A DNA stretch of 44,104 bases from Pseudoalteromonas sp. Z1A8 (GTDB lineage: Bacteria; Pseudomonadota; Gammaproteobacteria; Enterobacterales; Alteromonadaceae). The DNA lies in NCBI RefSeq assembly GCF_011378855.1, contig NZ_WTLB01000023.1, positions 1-44,104 of the forward strand, written 5' to 3'. The notes beneath the pieces are model-generated. The model saw only the letters and a program-made list of their open reading frames with translations, was not told the origin of the DNA and did not search any database. Each line of letters begins with the position of its first letter. The first letter of the stretch is position 1. Made by a program: the position numbers and the translations under genes. This document shows, in pieces, positions 24,421 through 33,547 of the stretch.

Positions 24421-25458
24421 TTAAGCTTTAGGCGATTGGATCACCCAAGGCTGCGAAAACCAAAAATAATCACCAGGGCTTGAAATAGAAGGGGCTGTAC
24501 AATTAAAACGAGAACGCCCTTTATTAAGCACCTTTGGTGAGGTTATTTCGACTGTATTTTTATTTACCCATTTTAAATCTGCTTGGCCTACGCTTGATAC
24601 GTAACAGGCAAATTGGCTTTTATGAAAATCACCCATTTTAAATTCAATTGTGAGCGTGGGTGGGTTTTGTTGTGTAACGCTATCTTGATAAGTTAAATTG
24701 GTGATATTAAATGCGCGTGAGTTAAGCTTAGTAATAAGAGTGTCTAGTTTGCTGTAAAAGCCTGATGCAGGAAAGCGCGGTAAGCGACTAAAATTAGAAT
24801 CTTTATTTACAGCCCCTGAGTGCTGACCAATCCCCACAAAACCAAGCTCTGTTACAAGTGCTTGCAACTCATTGTTAAACTCACCATACGGATATGCTAA
24901 GTATTTATAATCATGGCCTATTTCTTCTTTTATACGCTTTTGAGAGCTAAGGATATCCTGCTTAATACGTGATTGCCATTGTGCATCGGTTTCGTTTTCA
25001 AGCTTAAGGTGTAAGTAATCATGTTGTCCGCTATGATTGGCTATTATTGCCCCTTTTTTAGATAATTCTTTGAGCTTATCCCACCCCATTACGTAACTCA
25101 TGCCTTCGTCTATTAATTTAGGATTTACAAAGATAGTGTACGGGTAGCCAAACTTTTCTAAAATAGGTGCAGCTTGTTCATAGTTATTGTTATAACCATC
25201 ATCAAAGGTAATGGCGACTGTTTTATCAGGTAAGGTTTCACCTTTCTGAAGGGCGCTTATTAGCTCATTTAGAGGAATGACGTTAAAGTTATGCTCTTTT
25301 AAATAGCTTAAATGTTTAGTAAATGTATTTGCGCTAACGCTCGTTACAGCGGGTAGGGTTTCACTAACATGATGATACTGTAAAATAACGGCTGCTTGAG
25401 CGCGTATAGATATACTAAAGAGGATAAATAATACTAAATGAAACAATTTTTTATACAT
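24421..25458 (-). CDS. Exported polysaccharide deacetylase (CE4)
   Basis: A 345-residue exported protein with a signal peptide ending near RAQA and a NodB-type deacetylase domain. TFDDGY holds the catalytic base and metal aspartate, HSGQHDYLH supplies the metal histidines, and AYPYGEFN is motif 3. A C-terminal beta-rich part (about 235-345) with two cysteines is of unknown use, perhaps carbohydrate binding. It should remove acetyl groups from a cell-surface or environmental polysaccharide. The start is the ATG at 25458 (MYKKLFH); this lies 21 bp inside the divergent dinF gene, so the two starts overlap. Confidence 0.88.
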   Translation of the reverse strand: MYKKLFHLVLFILFSISIRAQAAVILQYHHVSETLPAVTSVSANTFTKHLSYLKEHNFNVIPLNELISALQKGETLPDKTVAITFDDGYNNNYEQAAPILEKFGYPYTIFVNPKLIDEGMSYVMGWDKLKELSKKGAIIANHSGQHDYLHLKLENETDAQWQSRIKQDILSSQKRIKEEIGHDYKYLAYPYGEFNNELQALVTELGFVGIGQHSGAVNKDSNFSRLPRFPASGFYSKLDTLITKLNSRAFNITNLTYQDSVTQQNPPTLTIEFKMGDFHKSQFACYVSSVGQADLKWVNKNTVEITSPKVLNKGRSRFNCTAPSISSPGDYFWFSQPWVIQSPKA

Positions 25459-26772
25459 AATAAGGCACACCATAAAAGCTTGCTGTTGTTAGCGGGTCCG
25501 ATGATACTATCAAATATCACAGTGCCGTTGTTAGGAATTGTTGATACCGCTGTAATTGGGCACTTAGGAAGCGCTCATTACTTGGCGGGTATTGCCCTTG
25601 GCTCTGCAGTTATTTCTATTTTGTTTTGGCTTGCTGGTTTTTTAAGAATGAGCACCACGGGACTCGTGGCACAAGCATACGGAAAAAACGATTTAACCCA
25701 ACTTGCCGCTTTACTTAAACGAAGCCTATTGCTGGCAAGCGCAGTGGCTGTGCTATTAATTGTATTATCCCCATTAATAAAACACGCTATTGCTTACCTC
25801 TCCGCTGCTAACAGCGACGTACTTACCCAAGCGTATCAGTATTTTAGCATTCGTATTTTTAGTGCTCCAGCAGCATTGTGTAATTTAGTGTTATTGGGTT
25901 GGATGCTTGGTGTGCATTATGGTCGAGGTCCATTTTATTTATTACTCGTCACTAATATCGTTAATATAGTACTCGATATTTATTTTGTTGTTTATTTAGA
26001 TTGGGCCGTTGCAGGCGCTGCGTGGGCTTCACTGATTGCTGATTATACAGCGTTAGTATTTGCACTTTTTTTAGTGGTTAAACTAGCTAAAAAACAAGGT
26101 ATTGAGCTAAATGCACCGAATTGGTTGAGTATTAGCAAAATGACTGAATTATTGAGTTTGAATAGAGATATATTTATTCGCTCTTTAATACTGCAATTAT
26201 GCTTTAGTTTTATGACATTTTACGCAGCGCGTATAGGCGAAACTACACTCGCCGCTAATGCTGTTTTACTTAACTTTTTAATGTTGGTGAGCTTTGCTCT
26301 TGATGGCGTTGCTTACGCGTCTGAGGCAAAAGTAGGGCAAGCTAAAGGCCAAGGAAGCGTTAAAAATATAGAGCTTTGGGTTAAAATAAGCGTATTTTGG
26401 GGTATGCTTTTTGGCGTGCTATATAGCGCTTTTTTTGCATTGTTTGGCAGCGGTATAATCAAGCTTTTAACTAATGTGCCAGAGATTATTCAAGAGGCAA
26501 CACACTATTTATCGTGGCTAATAGCATTGCCAATTTTAGCCATGAGCTGCTTTTTGTTTGATGGTGTTTTTGTAGGGCTTACGCGAGCAAAGGACATGCG
26601 TAATAGCATGATACTTTCAGCTGGAGTGGGGTTTTTTGGTGTGTTTTGGGTGTTTATAGACTTGCAAAATAACGGGTTATGGCTGGCTATGAGCTGTTTT
26701 ATGTTAATGCGCGGGGTTACATTAATAATTAAATATCACCACTTAAAAATAAATAATCAGCTACTGGATTAA
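25438..26772 (+). CDS. dinF: DinF-type MATE efflux transporter
   Basis: A 444-residue MATE family exporter with twelve predicted helices. The N-terminal LLLLAGPMILSNITVPLLGIVDTAVIGHLG pattern is that of the DinF branch (shown here only in part: LAGPMILSNITVPLLG at 18-33). MATE pumps expel cationic compounds using Na+ or H+ gradients; DinF is linked with oxidative and bile-salt stress. No LexA box was seen in front of it, unlike E. coli where it follows lexA. AGAGGA lies about 14 bases before the ATG, a rather long gap. Its 5' end overlaps the divergent deacetylase gene. The fold-back repeat begins four bases after its stop. Confidence 0.88.
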   Translation: MKQFFIHNKAHHKSLLLLAGPMILSNITVPLLGIVDTAVIGHLGSAHYLAGIALGSAVISILFWLAGFLRMSTTGLVAQAYGKNDLTQLAALLKRSLLLASAVAVLLIVLSPLIKHAIAYLSAANSDVLTQAYQYFSIRIFSAPAALCNLVLLGWMLGVHYGRGPFYLLLVTNIVNIVLDIYFVVYLDWAVAGAAWASLIADYTALVFALFLVVKLAKKQGIELNAPNWLSISKMTELLSLNRDIFIRSLILQLCFSFMTFYAARIGETTLAANAVLLNFLMLVSFALDGVAYASEAKVGQAKGQGSVKNIELWVKISVFWGMLFGVLYSAFFALFGSGIIKLLTNVPEIIQEATHYLSWLIALPILAMSCFLFDGVFVGLTRAKDMRNSMILSAGVGFFGVFWVFIDLQNNGLWLAMSCFMLMRGVTLIIKYHHLKINNQLLD

Positions 26773-26776
26773 ACTA

Positions 26777-26937
26777 ATACTAATCTGCTTATATATGGGG
26801 TCTATTTAACGATAAGAAAATTGTGCTAGAACTAGGCAAAAATTTTTGTATCTAGTTGTTCTAAATAAAAAATTTTTAACAACGTTATAGAGTGATTTAA
26901 TTCGATAAATTGCCCAAATATATATGGAGGTTGGTAT
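26777..26937 (-). repeat. 161 bp fold-back repeat, copy B (inverted)
   Basis: This is the same element as at 24225 in reverse orientation and exactly the same length, with roughly 85% identity by eye. Its ends have drifted (ATACTAATCTG and GAGGTTGGTAT). It fills the gap between dinF and the convergent small membrane gene, starting 4 bp after one stop and ending 11 bp before the other. No other terminator is seen for dinF. Confidence 0.88.
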
Positions 26938-26948
26938 AAATAAATGGT

Positions 26949-27218
26949 TTATTTCCAGAGGTCGGGATCGTGATGTTTAGGGCCCATATCTTTCAAAACT
27001 TGTGAAAAACGATTAGCAAAAATACCGCAGTAGCCCCATCCGGCAAAAAATAATGCGGGGACTAAAATTATAACGCCAATTATTTGTAAGCTGTAGTGGG
27101 TGTAATACCCAATAGATATGAATATCACGGCTAGCACAAACAGTGCTAAGCCGCGAAAAAAGCGCTTTAAGCTCAGCTTAGGGTTGCTCCCTAAGCGATA
27201 AATAAGCTGCTTTAACAT
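26949..27218 (-). CDS. Small membrane protein next to nfuA
   Basis: An 89-residue protein with two membrane helices (about 22-39 and 44-63), a basic N-terminus (KLSLKRFFRG) and a polar tail ending HHDPDLWK. No family was recognised. It follows nfuA by nine bases in the same direction, so it is probably co-transcribed, but nothing visible ties it to iron-sulfur work. Its end lies next to repeat copy B. Confidence 0.78.
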   Translation of the reverse strand: MLKQLIYRLGSNPKLSLKRFFRGLALFVLAVIFISIGYYTHYSLQIIGVIILVPALFFAGWGYCGIFANRFSQVLKDMGPKHHDPDLWK

Positions 27219-27227
27219 TTATAAGGC

Positions 27228-27803
27228 CTAATAGTAAGAGTGATCGCCCGCTTCGTGCTCTGTAATATCAGCAACACCGGTGATTTCTTCAAACTTAGCT
27301 ATCATTTCTTTTTCAATGCCTTCTTTTAGCGTTACATCGATCATAGAACAACCGTTACAACCACCACCAAACTGAAGTATCGCTATACCTGCAGCTGTAA
27401 TTTCAACAAGGCTTACTTGACCACCGTGGTTAGCAAGTTGTGGATTTACTTCGGTTTCTAGCATGTGCTGTACACGCTCGTTTAACGATGCATCATCGCC
27501 TATTTTACGTGCTTTAGCATTAGGTGCTTTTAGCGTTAACTGAGTACCCATTTTGTCGGTAACAAAATCGATTTCAGCTTCTTCTAAAAATGGAGCACTT
27601 TCTGCATCTACAACGGCATCAAAACCGTTAAAGTTTAGGCGAATGTCGCTCGCTTCTACAGCATCTTCTGGACAATAAGACACACCACATTCCGCTTGTG
27701 ATGAACCAGGGTTTACAACAAACACACGAATATTGGTTTGTTGTGATTGATCTGCTAATAGTTTAGCAAAATGCGCTTGCGCTGTTTCGGAAATAGAAAT
27801 CAT
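27228..27803 (-). CDS. nfuA: Fe/S biogenesis protein NfuA
   Basis: NfuA carries 4Fe-4S clusters to client enzymes and is important under oxidative stress and iron lack. The 191-residue protein has a degenerate A-type domain (1-95) and a C-terminal Nfu domain with the CxxC cluster site at C149 and C152 (GGCNGCS), the same positions as in E. coli. It belongs to a conserved nfuA-gntX-bioH neighbourhood, here split by the M14 peptidase gene, which diverges from it. Confidence 0.97.
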   Translation of the reverse strand: MISISETAQAHFAKLLADQSQQTNIRVFVVNPGSSQAECGVSYCPEDAVEASDIRLNFNGFDAVVDAESAPFLEEAEIDFVTDKMGTQLTLKAPNAKARKIGDDASLNERVQHMLETEVNPQLANHGGQVSLVEITAAGIAILQFGGGCNGCSMIDVTLKEGIEKEMIAKFEEITGVADITEHEAGDHSYY

Positions 27804-27949
27804 AAAACCATCTATACTTGACTAAATTACTCGGATACTGCGTATCATACTCCGCTCATCGTGTTGCGGCTAGTGTTGAGCGTAAAAAGTTGGCATCTAT
27901 TTTAAGCAATGGTAGCGTGCAAACAACGAACATTTTTTGAGTGATTTAT

Positions 27950-30508
27950 ATGCGTTTGGTATTAACATTAATGGTGGTGTTGCTTAGCTTTTCAAGTGTA
28001 GCAAAGCCACTTTCGTATTATTTTGAACAAGATGTAACATTTGACCCCACTATTCCAACACCTGAGCAAGTGCTTGGCTACGAAGTAGGAGAGTGGCATG
28101 TAAGGCATGATCAGCTCGTACGGTATATGGAAATATTGGCTGATAAAAGCGATCGTATAAATTTTGAAGTAATTGGTCGCACGCATGAACAGCGCCCGCT
28201 TGTAATGCTAACGATTACTGCACCGCAAAAGCTTAAAAATATAGAGCAAATTCGAGAGTCTCATTTAGCTCGATTAAGTAACAATAATGGCACTAAAACT
28301 GACTCTGTAAAACAGCCTGCAGTTGTATGGATGGGATACAGTGTGCATGGTAATGAATCATCAGGTAGTAACTCATCGTTGCTGGTGGCGTATTACTTAG
28401 CCGCGGCACAAGGTGCTGAAATAGACGAGTTATTAAATAACACGGTTATTTTACTCGACCCTTCACTTAATCCAGATGGGCTTGCTCGTTTTGCTAATTG
28501 GGCGAACAGTAATCGGGGCATGAACTTATCAAGCGATCCTAAAACGCGTGAACATGTTGAAAATTGGCCAAGTAGCCGTACTAACCATTACTGGTTTGAT
28601 TTAAATCGCGACTGGTTATTGCTGCAGCACCCAGAATCGCGTGCGCGTATTGCCAAATTTCATCAGTGGAAACCTAATGTTTTAACCGATTTTCATGAAA
28701 TGGGACCTAACAGCAGTTACTTTTTTCAACCTGGTATTGCGAGTCGTAAGCACCCAATAACACCAGATGAAAATGTAACATTAACTAAAGCGATTGCTAA
28801 CTATCATGCAAAAACATTAGATGAAAACAACGCCCTTTATTTTACCGAAGAAAGCTTTGACGACTTTTATTACGGTAAAGGTTCAACTTACCCAGATGTA
28901 AATGGTGGAGTCGGAATTTTATTTGAACAAGCAAGCTCTCGCGGGCATGTGCAAGAAACCATAAACGGTACACTGACTTTTCCTTTTACTATTAAAAACC
29001 AGTTATTAACGAGCTTATCAACCTTTAAAGCAGCTGTTGATAATCGAACTGCGTTACTAGACTACCAAGCTAAGTTTTATAATCAGGCGGCTGATTTAGC
29101 CAGTGATGAAAACTTTGAAGGTTATGTTGTTGAGGGCGAAAAAGATAACTCGCGTATTAAATACTTTTTAGAGTTATTAAAGCAACATCAAATAGATGCA
29201 TTCCCACTGACTAAATCACTTAAAGCGAATGGTAAAAGCTTTACAACTAATAGCTATTTTGTGCCCTTAGCACAACCGCAATATCGTTTGGTAAAAGCTA
29301 TTTTTAGCGAACAAAAAAACTTTGCTGACAATACTTTTTATGACGTATCTGGCTGGACTTTAGCACATGCATTTAATCTACCTTTTGCCAAAGTAAAAAG
29401 CAGCTGGGGTTTAGAGGTAGCTAGTACACCATGGCAAAAAGCAGTTAAACCTTCTTTTGCTAAACTTGAGCAAGGTTATGCTTTTGGTTTTTCGTGGGAT
29501 GACTACCTAGCACCTAAAATGTTAAACAGCCTTTTAAAGCAAGGTGTTAAAGCGCGGGTAGCGTTAAGCCCATTAACAGCTAAAACAAACTCCGGCGAAG
29601 TGAACTTTAATGCCGGCAGTATTATTGTCCCAGCAGGCTTACAAACAACTAACGATTGGGTAGATATACTAAATAAAGCACAAAATGAATTTGGAATTGC
29701 GATTAAGCCAATAACTACCGGCCTTACAAGTAAAGGTGCTGATTTAGGGTCTCGCACAATGGCCGTTGTTAGCGAGCCAAAAGTGTTATTAATAGGGGGT
29801 AAAGGCGTAAGCCAGTATGAAGCAGGAGAAGTATGGTATTACCTCGACCGCTTTGTAGGCGTTGCACCAACAATTGTTGAAATGGAGCGTTTAGGCTCTA
29901 TTGAGCTCAGTAATTACAGTCATATAGTACTTGCTCATGGTAACTACAATAGCCTATCGGACGCTGATAAAGTGGCTATTAAAAGCTGGGTAAGAACAGG
30001 CGGCGTTATTTGGGGTCACAAAGGTGGCGCTAAATTTTTAGCTGATCAGCAATTACTTAAAGCAAGTTATCTATCACGCCAAGATGTAGCAAGTGCATTT
30101 AAAACCAAAGGGCTAAATTACGCCGATAAGGATCATTTAGCGGGGCGTCAGCGCATTGCCGGGGCTATTTTTAATACTAATGTAGATTTGACTCATCCGC
30201 TTACATTTTCACTTAAGCGCAATACATTACCGGTATTTAAAAACAGTACTTGGTTGCTAGAAACTTCAGATGCGCCGTTTGTAAATATACTTACCTACAC
30301 TAAAAATCCATTATTGGCAGGCTTTACCGATGCCGTGAATGTTGAGCAAGTAGCGGGTGGAGCAGGGTTAATAGCTCATTCGTACGGGCGAGGCACTGTA
30401 ATTGGTATGACTGACGATCCGGTGTTTAGAGGTTACTGGTATGGGACAAGTAGATTACTCAGTAATGCGCTCTTTTTTGGCCATACGTTTCGAGTAAATG
30501 GCGATTAA
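27950..30508 (+). CDS. Exported M14 family zinc carboxypeptidase
   Basis: An 852-residue secreted metallopeptidase. The signal peptide ends near SVA (17). The M14 zinc site is complete: H133 and E136 in HGNE, and H249 in DFHEMGP, with the catalytic Glu at about 326 (LFEQASS). PSLNPDG and DLNRDW are further family motifs. The C-terminal half (from about 400) has no catalytic motifs I recognise but contains a glutamine-amidotransferase-like segment (VLIGGKGVSQYEAGEVWYYLD near 615) as in other large bacterial members. It likely degrades peptides outside the cytoplasm. GTG at 27941 is an alternative start. It interrupts a core gene block and is flanked by a rearranged repeat. Confidence 0.9.
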   Translation: MRLVLTLMVVLLSFSSVAKPLSYYFEQDVTFDPTIPTPEQVLGYEVGEWHVRHDQLVRYMEILADKSDRINFEVIGRTHEQRPLVMLTITAPQKLKNIEQIRESHLARLSNNNGTKTDSVKQPAVVWMGYSVHGNESSGSNSSLLVAYYLAAAQGAEIDELLNNTVILLDPSLNPDGLARFANWANSNRGMNLSSDPKTREHVENWPSSRTNHYWFDLNRDWLLLQHPESRARIAKFHQWKPNVLTDFHEMGPNSSYFFQPGIASRKHPITPDENVTLTKAIANYHAKTLDENNALYFTEESFDDFYYGKGSTYPDVNGGVGILFEQASSRGHVQETINGTLTFPFTIKNQLLTSLSTFKAAVDNRTALLDYQAKFYNQAADLASDENFEGYVVEGEKDNSRIKYFLELLKQHQIDAFPLTKSLKANGKSFTTNSYFVPLAQPQYRLVKAIFSEQKNFADNTFYDVSGWTLAHAFNLPFAKVKSSWGLEVASTPWQKAVKPSFAKLEQGYAFGFSWDDYLAPKMLNSLLKQGVKARVALSPLTAKTNSGEVNFNAGSIIVPAGLQTTNDWVDILNKAQNEFGIAIKPITTGLTSKGADLGSRTMAVVSEPKVLLIGGKGVSQYEAGEVWYYLDRFVGVAPTIVEMERLGSIELSNYSHIVLAHGNYNSLSDADKVAIKSWVRTGGVIWGHKGGAKFLADQQLLKASYLSRQDVASAFKTKGLNYADKDHLAGRQRIAGAIFNTNVDLTHPLTFSLKRNTLPVFKNSTWLLETSDAPFVNILTYTKNPLLAGFTDAVNVEQVAGGAGLIAHSYGRGTVIGMTDDPVFRGYWYGTSRLLSNALFFGHTFRVNGD

Positions 30509-30547
30509 TAGCAATTCGCTTAATTAAGTGATCTAATTTGAGGATGG

Positions 30548-30718
30548 AAAAACGTGTTGATAGCTAGGCAAAAAATTCGCTATTTAGTTGTTCTCGGCAA
30601 TTGCTCCTGCATTGCTCTACCTTCTGCATCCATGCAGTCGTAAATGAGAATTTTTTAATACAGGTAGCGACACGTTTAGCCCCGCAAAATGATTAAGTAT
30701 TATTGCGGATTGGTATAA
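30548..30718 (-). repeat. Rearranged member of the fold-back repeat family
   Basis: The segment CTAGGCAAAAAATTCG...TAGTTGTTCT (about 30563-30593), AGAATTTTTTAATA (about 30651) and the end GATTGGTAT (30710-30718) match copy B in order. Between them are about 45 unrelated bases, and the left terminus is not recognisable. AAACGTGT and ACACGTTT give it a separate inverted repeat. It lies between the convergent M14 and comF genes and ends 13 bp before the comF stop. It looks like a decayed or recombined copy. Confidence 0.55.
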
Positions 30719-30731
30719 TACTTTTTAATAA

Positions 30732-31409
30732 TTATATAGGCGTTAAGCAAGTTGTAAAAGCCCACACTTGTTTAGCGCCTGCTTGTTTTAGTGCACTAGT
30801 AGCTGCGTTTAATGTTGCCCCTGTCGTCATCACATCATCAACAATAGCGACTGTTTTACCGCCCATATCCTGTGTACAAATAAAGGCATTTTTTAAGTTT
30901 TTAATACGCTTTGCTTTAGATAGCTCCGACTGGGCTTGTGTTTTTTTATTGCGAATAAGTACGTTACTCAGTGGCGCGTAATTATCTAAGCATGGTTGCC
31001 ATACTTGGCTGACCTGATTAAAACCGCGTGTTACGAACCGGCTTTTATGAAGAGGTAAAATAATAAAAATATTTGGTAAAACGGGACTTTGCTCAAAAAA
31101 CTGCGCTAACTGCTTTTTAATAGTTTGCTGTAATGCTTTTTTATAATGGATTTGGTTATTAAATTTTAGCCGTTTAAGCCAATGCTCGAAGGGCGGTTGA
31201 TAAAAAGCGCAGGCAAATAACTTATCAAACTCGCAATTAGGAAACATCTCAACAATATCGGGCCGATGCAGCAAGTTATTATGCTTACTAAAATCAAATA
31301 ACGGTAAATCTTCAAGGCAATAATCACATAACCCTAAATTAGCCGTAATCGGGCTTTGACATTGCACGCAATAAGAGGGAAATAACCAATTTAAAACGGC
31401 TTGTTTCAT
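30732..31409 (-). CDS. gntX: ComF/GntX family phosphoribosyltransferase-like protein
   Basis: A 225-residue protein with an N-terminal zinc-binding pattern (CVQC near 14-17 and CDYC near 28-31) and a C-terminal type I phosphoribosyltransferase domain with VAIVDDVMTTGATL near 189-202. The family includes ComF, needed for DNA uptake in competent bacteria, and E. coli GntX. The position beside bioH and near nfuA is that of gntX. The role is thus probably in competence or DNA processing; no nucleotide substrate is known. GGAG precedes the ATG. It diverges from bioH. Confidence 0.92.
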   Translation of the reverse strand: MKQAVLNWLFPSYCVQCQSPITANLGLCDYCLEDLPLFDFSKHNNLLHRPDIVEMFPNCEFDKLFACAFYQPPFEHWLKRLKFNNQIHYKKALQQTIKKQLAQFFEQSPVLPNIFIILPLHKSRFVTRGFNQVSQVWQPCLDNYAPLSNVLIRNKKTQAQSELSKAKRIKNLKNAFICTQDMGGKTVAIVDDVMTTGATLNAATSALKQAGAKQVWAFTTCLTPI

Positions 31410-31483
31410 TGATTCACTCCGTGCATTACAACCACCTATTTAAACGTTATGATAAGCCTAAGTTTGGTAAAGGTTAGGCAAAT

Positions 31484-32221
31484 ATGCAAAATGAGTTAGT
31501 GTTATTACATGGTTGGGGAATGAATCAGGGCGTATGGCAATTAGTACAGCCAGAACTTGAGTCTTTATATTCAGGAAATGTAAGTAGCCTTGACCTACCG
31601 GGATTTGGTAATAGCTTTGTTTGCCCAAGCCCTTATACTTTGCATGATGCCGCAGTAATTTTAAGTGAGCAGTTAAAGCCTCAGTCTATTTTAATGGGGT
31701 GGTCGTTAGGTGGTTTATTTGCACTTTATATTGCAAAGCATTGGCCCGAAAAAGTATCAAAAGTTATTTTAATTGCATCGACTCCTTTTTTTGCGGAGGC
31801 AGATAATTGGCCTGGAATAAAAGCAAATATATTGACGCAGTTTAAAGAGCAATTAGTTAATCACAGAGAAAAAACCATAGATCGCTTTTTAGCTATTCAA
31901 GCGATGGGTAGCGAGTCGGCACGTGATGATATAAAGCAACTTAAACAATTATTAAACCAATATAGTGCGCCAAAAAGCGAAGCATTAAGTGCTGGCTTAG
32001 ATATTTTACAAAATGACGACCTTCGTGACTTATTTGCACATTGCCCAGTACCTATTAAAGGTGTATTTGGCCGACTTGATGCGTTAGTGCCTTATAAAGC
32101 AATTAGTGAAATGTCAGCACTAAATACTGAGTTTGAATACGAAGTGCTAGATAAAGCGTCGCATGCGCCATTTATTTCTCATAAAAGTGAGTTTTTATCT
32201 GTCGTTAAATCAATGCTTTAA
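31484..32221 (+). CDS. bioH: Pimeloyl-ACP methyl ester esterase BioH
   Basis: BioH removes the methyl group from pimeloyl-ACP methyl ester, ending the synthesis of the pimeloyl part of biotin. It is an alpha/beta hydrolase of 245 residues with oxyanion motif LHGWGMN (8-14) and triad S74 (GWSLG), D199 and H227. It is cytosolic. The other biotin genes are not in the window, as is common in gammaproteobacteria where bioH stands apart. Confidence 0.95.
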   Translation: MQNELVLLHGWGMNQGVWQLVQPELESLYSGNVSSLDLPGFGNSFVCPSPYTLHDAAVILSEQLKPQSILMGWSLGGLFALYIAKHWPEKVSKVILIASTPFFAEADNWPGIKANILTQFKEQLVNHREKTIDRFLAIQAMGSESARDDIKQLKQLLNQYSAPKSEALSAGLDILQNDDLRDLFAHCPVPIKGVFGRLDALVPYKAISEMSALNTEFEYEVLDKASHAPFISHKSEFLSVVKSML

Positions 32222-32311
32222 AATAGAGCTAATAATAGCGCGGTTTAAAGCTTTATTTTGAGTATAACCTGAGCGATAATTAAACAATGTTTATTTGGTG
32301 GAGATTTTAAT

Positions 32312-32620
32312 ATGCCAATCGGATCCGTATTTAATAGTGGTGTAGAAGGGTTTAATCGGGCTAGCCAAGGTATTGAAAAAGCCAGTGCTGAAATTAACCG
32401 TGCCAGCATAGAACAGCAAGACGACGCGCAATTAGCGCAGCAACGTCAGCTTACAGCAGCACGCCCAGAAGAAGCCATTACTGCACCTGTAGCACAACCA
32501 GCTCGTGTTGATGAAGCGCTTGTTAACTTAAAAGTTGAAGAGTTTAACGCTAAGGCAAACACGCAATCAATTCAAACGGCTGATGGTGTACTTGGCACGT
32601 TAATCGATATTAAAGTTTAG
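32312..32620 (+). CDS. Small protein with flagellar-rod-like ends
   Basis: The 102-residue product has no signal peptide or helix for membranes. Its beginning (SGVEGFNRASQGIEKASAEINRAS) and end (DGVLGTLIDIKV) resemble the N- and C-terminal segments by which flagellar basal-body rod proteins coil together, but the middle is short and polar. It might be a rod-like mini-protein or an unrelated coiled coil; I do not claim flagellar function. GGTGGAG precedes the ATG. It is followed five bases later by the putative metalloprotease, so both are probably one operon. Confidence 0.75.
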   Translation: MPIGSVFNSGVEGFNRASQGIEKASAEINRASIEQQDDAQLAQQRQLTAARPEEAITAPVAQPARVDEALVNLKVEEFNAKANTQSIQTADGVLGTLIDIKV

Positions 32621-32625
32621 TAATA

Positions 32626-33486
32626 ATGAATATTGTCACGCCATTTCCGTCTATCAATATAAACACAGCAAATGTTTATACGGAAACCGCACGGCGTGAC
32701 AACCAGCTACGAGAAGTTATTCCTGCTCCTGCTTCAAGCAGTGCGAGCAATACTGAAACCAAAGCGCAAAGCGATGCTGAAAAAGCTAAACTTCCAGGCA
32801 ATAATAGTGATGTATCGACTTATGATGCCAGCGGTAAACTAGCTGACGATAAAGCAATTGAGCAGCGTGAAGGCAATTCAGAAAATTCAGAGAGTGCCGA
32901 TCAAGAGGCCAAGCAAGAAGCGTCTCAACAAGAAACTGAGCAAGAAGAGCAACTACTCGAACAAGAACAACAGCAAATTAAAGAACTTAAAGCCCGCGAT
33001 ACGGAAGTACGTGTGCACGAGCAAGCTCATGCTGCTGTTGGCGGGCAACATGCAGGATCGCCGAGCTATGGTTATGAACGTGGTCCAGATGGCACCAACT
33101 ATGCTGTAAGTGGTGAGGTACAAATTGATGTATCTGAAGTCCCCAATGATCCGCAAGCCACTATCGATAAAATGCAAACCGTACGTGCTGCCGCATTAGC
33201 GCCTGCAGAGCCATCGGGAGCTGATCGCTCTATTGCTGCAGATGCTACGCAAAAGCTAGCAGCGGCTCAAGCTGAGCTTGCTATGCCAGAAGAAGAGCAA
33301 AGCGAAGAAGATGAGCAAAGTAATAAGCTTTCAGCCAGCGAAACCAGCACTGCAGAATCACAAAGCGATACGAATACAGAGCAATCTCGCGATGCCGATG
33401 TGGAAGCTCGAGCTGGGCGTATTGCTAATTTTTATCAAATGACGAGTGCACCACAAAGCGAAAGTGGCTTTTCGGCGTATGGCTAA
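32626..33486 (+). CDS. Putative metalloprotease, SprA-related family
   Basis: A 286-residue protein whose middle (about 120-215) matches the SprA-related/CJM1_0395 family of putative metalloproteases. HEQAH (131-135) is an HExxH-type zinc site, with a following H142 and the family block SYGYERGPDGTNYAVSGEV. The N-terminal part and the Gln/Glu-rich stretch 80-120 are low complexity and likely a coiled coil or disordered. No signal peptide is present. The true substrate is unknown. It is co-directional with the small gene before it and followed by a terminator. Confidence 0.85.
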   Translation: MNIVTPFPSININTANVYTETARRDNQLREVIPAPASSSASNTETKAQSDAEKAKLPGNNSDVSTYDASGKLADDKAIEQREGNSENSESADQEAKQEASQQETEQEEQLLEQEQQQIKELKARDTEVRVHEQAHAAVGGQHAGSPSYGYERGPDGTNYAVSGEVQIDVSEVPNDPQATIDKMQTVRAAALAPAEPSGADRSIAADATQKLAAAQAELAMPEEEQSEEDEQSNKLSASETSTAESQSDTNTEQSRDADVEARAGRIANFYQMTSAPQSESGFSAYG

Positions 33487-33510
33487 TAACTCCGTAAAAT
33501 GAATACAAAA

Positions 33511-33534
33511 AAACCGCTTACGCGGTTTTTTTAG
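33511..33534. terminator. Bidirectional terminator between SprA-like gene and tex
   Basis: AAACCGC and GCGGTTT form a stem with loop TTAC, with T run on the right and A run on the left. It separates two convergent genes and can work for both. Confidence 0.9.
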
Positions 33535-33547
33535 TTTTGATTAAAGT

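Noticed and set aside
25300..25437. An SOS box in front of dinF
   Set aside because: No CTGT-N8-ACAG match was found there; the name DinF rests on protein similarity only, so damage induction should not be assumed.
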